From: Laspinema palackyanum D2a
Lineage (GTDB): Bacteria > Cyanobacteriota > Cyanobacteriia > Cyanobacteriales > Laspinemataceae
Reading direction: 5' to 3'
Length of the DNA stretch: 64,000 nt
Assembly (NCBI GenBank): GCA_025370845.1
Contig: JAMXFF010000029.1
Coordinates: forward strand, 1-64,000
Shown: positions 61,322 through 64,000 of the stretch, piece by piece
Layout: every line of letters begins with the position of its first letter
Position numbering within the stretch: position 1 is the stretch's first letter
Translations under genes and position numbers: made by a program
The notes under the pieces: model-generated
What the model was told of the DNA's origin: nothing
Database searches by the model: none
Seen by the model: only the letters and a program-made list of their open reading frames with translations

Positions 61322-62281
61322 ATGCTGACCACTTCTCCCTCCCGCCAAATCACCTACAGTCCCGCCTACACCTTGGTTCCAACCTACGAATGTTTTAACC
61401 GATGTAGCTACTGCAACTTCCGCCAAGACCCCGGAAAAAGCCCCTGGTTGGAATTGCCCGAGGCGGAACGAATCCTGAAATCTCTGATGGGGACTGGGAT
61501 TAAGGAAATTTTAATCTTGAGTGGCGAAGTGCATCCGAATTCTGAGAAGCGCACAGACTGGTGCGATCGCCTTTATGAGTTATGCGAATTGGCCCTGGGA
61601 CTGGGATTTCTGCCCCATACCAATGCCGGTCCTCTCAGTTTTCAGGAAATGGCAAGACTGAAAACCGTTAATGTTTCAATGGGATTAATGGTGGAACAGG
61701 TGACCCCGAGTTTAGGGGAAACCGTACATCGTCATGCCCCCAGCAAGGTGCCAGCAGTGCGACTGCAACAATTAGCATGGGCGGGAGAACTGAAGATTCC
61801 TTTTACCACGGGATTACTGCTGGGAATTGGCGAAACCCCAGGCGATCGCCACGCAACTTTAGAGGCGATCGCGCAAATTCACGAGCGCTGGGGCCATATT
61901 CAGGAAGTGATTATCCAACCCTATCGTCCCGGAACCCACCAAAGCGGCGAGGCACCGGGGTTTGACTTGAGAGAATTACCCGTAGTCGTAGCAATGGCAA
62001 GGGAGATTTTACCCGAGGCAGTCGCCCTACAAGTCCCGCCCAATTTAATTGAGGAACCAGAGATTTTATTAGCTTGCTTAGAGGCGGGATGCCGAGATTT
62101 AGGCGGAATCGGACCGACGGATGAAGTCAATCCGGACTATCCTCATCTCCAGGTTGATAGACTGAAACGCATTTTAGAACCAGCAGGGTGGGAATTAGTG
62201 GAGCGATCGCCAGTTTATCCGCAATATTATCAAGGGTTAAGTCCTCGGCTGCGATCGCACCTAATCCAGGCGGGATATTAA
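61322..62281 (+). CDS. cofG: 7,8-didemethyl-8-hydroxy-5-deazariboflavin synthase subunit CofG
   Basis: The 319-residue radical-SAM enzyme makes, with CofH, the deazaflavin FO, which in cyanobacteria serves as an antenna of DNA photolyase. The cluster-binding motif is CFNRCSYC (residues 25-32, CX3CX2C), preceded by YSPAYTLVPTYE. ILILSGEVHPNSEKR, LPHTNAGPLS, GIGETPGDRHATLEAIAQIHERWGHIQEVIIQPYRP and CLEAGCRDLGGIGPTDEVNP follow in the family order. The start is ATG 61322, almost directly after the psbA promoter of the other strand. Its stop overlaps the stop of the phosphodiesterase gene by four bases (convergent). CofH is not here. Confidence 0.95.
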   Translation: MLTTSPSRQITYSPAYTLVPTYECFNRCSYCNFRQDPGKSPWLELPEAERILKSLMGTGIKEILILSGEVHPNSEKRTDWCDRLYELCELALGLGFLPHTNAGPLSFQEMARLKTVNVSMGLMVEQVTPSLGETVHRHAPSKVPAVRLQQLAWAGELKIPFTTGLLLGIGETPGDRHATLEAIAQIHERWGHIQEVIIQPYRPGTHQSGEAPGFDLRELPVVVAMAREILPEAVALQVPPNLIEEPEILLACLEAGCRDLGGIGPTDEVNPDYPHLQVDRLKRILEPAGWELVERSPVYPQYYQGLSPRLRSHLIQAGY

Positions 62282-63075
62282 TATTCCAGGGCGGTTAAAT
62301 CCGGTTGCGCGGCGATCGGCACTCGTTCCACCTTCGTTTCCCAAGTGCCATTGGGATAGAGATTAAACAAGCGAAACCCTGGGGACGCATCATCCAGGGC
62401 AAATTCAATACTTTTCGGCTGAAACTGGACACAAGTCGAAGGCGTCGCAAAATAAGCGACATTTTCCCGATAAAACAGTAAATTTTGGTGAGCATGACCG
62501 CAAGCCACCAATTTCACATTCCGATAACGGTCTAAAATTGCAAAAAATGCCTCAGCATTTTCCAGATTAATTTGGTCCAACCATTCCGAGTTCACGGGAA
62601 ACGGGGGATGATGCAGGGCAACAAAGGTGGGCTGTTTTCCGGCTTTATATAATTCCCAGTCCAACCACTCCAAACTCGTCCTTGAGAGTCGGCCCCCATC
62701 TGCCCCGGGTATCTGAGAGTTGAGCAAGATAAAGCGCCAATTGCCCATTTCAAAGGATTTGTCCGCACAAAAGGGAGACTCGGTTAAAACCGACTCCATC
62801 ACGCAGAGATTGTCATGATTGCCCGGAACCCAGTAGGTGGGAACTTGCAATGGACGGATTAAATCCCGGAGAACTTGATAAGATTCCGGGGTTTCATCTT
62901 GAGAGAGGTCTCCGGTGAGTAGTAGAAGATCTCGGGCATAATTCAGGGAGAGTAATCCCCTTAAAACCGCTTCAAAGGATGAAAGGGTGGGGACTCCAAG
63001 CAATTTGCGATCGGGGCGGGCAAATAAATGAAGATCCGTGATTTGAGCTAATCGCAAAGGAGAGGCTGGGATCAT
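62278..63075 (-). CDS. calcineurin-like metallophosphoesterase
   Basis: The 265-residue enzyme has the two-metal phosphoesterase fold. The five motif blocks are all visible: AQITDLHLF (DxH), LLLTGDLSQDETPESY (GDxxQD), VPGNHDN (GNHD), ALHHPPFP (histidine) and VACGHAHQN (GHxH). This set fits the CpdA-like group of 3',5'-cyclic nucleotide phosphodiesterases, but the physiological substrate is not certain. The start is ATG 63075. It converges with cofG, sharing four bases at the stops. Confidence 0.9.
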   Translation of the reverse strand: MIPASPLRLAQITDLHLFARPDRKLLGVPTLSSFEAVLRGLLSLNYARDLLLLTGDLSQDETPESYQVLRDLIRPLQVPTYWVPGNHDNLCVMESVLTESPFCADKSFEMGNWRFILLNSQIPGADGGRLSRTSLEWLDWELYKAGKQPTFVALHHPPFPVNSEWLDQINLENAEAFFAILDRYRNVKLVACGHAHQNLLFYRENVAYFATPSTCVQFQPKSIEFALDDASPGFRLFNLYPNGTWETKVERVPIAAQPDLTALEY

Positions 63076-63242
63076 TGCTAGGCAAACAAACGGGCAACTC
63101 CATTAATCATACAGGTACGGAGTCAATCCTGATGAACAGAATGGCTCAACCATCAGGGGCGATCGCCTGAACTAAGATTTTTGCCCACGGCTCTTGCGTC
63201 CTCGCCAAACTCTGCTATAATAGAAATTCATGACACAAAAGC

Positions 63243-63313
<71 letters not shown>

Positions 63314-63401
63314 TTGTAAAATCAAAGCATTTCGCAGTCGCCTTCCCGGGCGATTTTTGGCTTTGAGGTCAAATCGCTCCCCCTACAGGGCCATTGCGAG
63401 G

Positions 63402-64000
63402 TTAAAATTCGGGCATCCATTCCAGCCCAATCCCAAAGCGAGTATCGTTATCCCCATCTGCATCGTGACGCCGGATATCCGTGGAGAGGCGAAATTGAGG
63501 CGTGATGGCATAACCGACGGCCAAAGTCCCCACCCCGACAGTCTGATCACCACCTATTCCCACCACGCTATATCCTAAAGACAAATCTGCCCCACCAGTG
63601 CGCGAGAGCACCAACATAGCGCGTCCCCCCAATTCCACCCCACTGGTGGAGTAAGATTTTCCCTCAATGTGACGATATCCCACCACGGGTGCTAGATTGA
63701 AATACCCTCCCAAGGGCAGCACATAATAACGCAACTGAGCACCGCCACCGGAAAATCCCCCACTTCCGGCAAAATAATCTCCACTGACGGTTAATCCGGT
63801 GTCCCCGATCCATAGATCTTCTACCCCGATATTTACGCCACTGCCGTCATCGGAGGAGGTGACTTGGGCATATCCCACCCGTACTCGGGTCCGAAAACTG
63901 GGGTCATTGTGAATCTCTTCTAAGACATTTGGCACTTCTTGTAACCACCGTTGGAGGACCGGACTGCCTTCGATGATTTCCGGAGTCAAGTCCAGGGTCT
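63402..64000 (-). CDS. partial barrel-like outer-membrane or surface protein
   Basis: The gene runs off the right edge, so the N-terminus is missing. The visible 199 residues are made of short alternating strands rich in glycine, tyrosine and valine, such as LTVSGDYFAGSGGFSGGGAQLRYYVLP, YFNLAPVVGYRHIEG, LGYSVVGIGGD and YAITPQFRLSTDIRRHD, and end EWMPEF, with a terminal phenylalanine. This is the pattern of small outer-membrane beta-barrels. The first visible part (SPVLQRWLQEVPNVLEEIHNDPSFRTRVRVGY) matches the linker before the barrel. The family cannot be named. Confidence 0.7.
   Translation of the reverse strand, partial: TLDLTPEIIEGSPVLQRWLQEVPNVLEEIHNDPSFRTRVRVGYAQVTSSDDGSGVNIGVEDLWIGDTGLTVSGDYFAGSGGFSGGGAQLRYYVLPLGGYFNLAPVVGYRHIEGKSYSTSGVELGGRAMLVLSRTGGADLSLGYSVVGIGGDQTVGVGTLAVGYAITPQFRLSTDIRRHDADGDNDTRFGIGLEWMPEF

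Overview
The window comes from a filamentous-type (Oscillatoriales-like) cyanobacterium. It carries psbA, psaD, psaE and a GUN4-domain gene, is full of HIP1 octamers (GCGATCGC), and holds many cyanobacterial conserved genes. The sequence alone does not fix genus or species. The density of dispersed palindromic repeats, purine-rich simple repeats and signalling proteins (two large histidine kinases, a Ser/Thr kinase with WD40 repeats, a STAND ATPase) fits a large-genome cyanobacterium.

Layout. 0-3.1 kb: an XRE regulator plus ImmA/IrrE protease pair, divergent from a two-gene operon of unknown function. 3.2-4.1 kb: a peptidoglycan-binding protein with a repeat element inside its reading frame. 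4.2-8.5 kb: the most striking locus, a two-gene operon of a small protein with a C-terminal amyloid-like motif and a 1,277-residue NB-ARC/STAND ATPase whose N-terminus carries a matching motif. 9-10 kb: a double-GUN4 lipoprotein. 10.6-13.6 kb: ahcY, an exoD-like gene and a small unknown gene. 13.7-19.2 kb: an AT-rich orphan cytosine methyltransferase beside a decayed macB fragment, then a regulator/adaptor/permease efflux operon without its ATPase. 19.5-25.9 kb: DinG-like helicase, psaE-mutM, a DUF6391 protein, lactate dehydrogenase, Uma2. 26-31.3 kb: kinase-WD40, hypD, pfkA. 32-38.4 kb: NuiA-like nuclease inhibitor, PhzF, RlpA, trpE, psaD. 39-47.9 kb: DICT-GAF histidine kinase, a small ribbon-helix-helix gene and DUF3102-like coiled-coil gene separated by phased iterons, HEAT protein, GPH transporter, phosphoribosyltransferase, AEC transporter. 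48.5-53.3 kb: VanY-like peptidase, AAA-less M41 protease, GIY-YIG protein, M48 protease. 53.8-64 kb: MBL hydrolase, aroC, six-PAS histidine kinase, psbA, cofG, phosphodiesterase, tRNA-Cys and a truncated barrel-like protein.

Most intergenic space from 14 to 39 kb is filled by one palindromic repeat family (core AACGACTTCAGTCGTT). It occurs singly, as 32-bp-period tandem arrays, and as composite elements of 166-170 bp with inverted ends and inner stems that vary in a compensatory way. One composite element carries a second, 185-bp inverted-repeat element with a 12-bp target duplication, and an intact sister copy lies 240 bp away. At least five other palindrome families are present.

The best candidates for a poorly described system are (1) the STAND ATPase plus amyloid-motif partner at 4.2-8.5 kb, probably a regulated-cell-death or defence module; (2) the iteron/RHH/DUF3102 cassette at 41.9-43.6 kb; and (3) the composite repeat family. 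All functions are inferred from sequence patterns; no searches were run.
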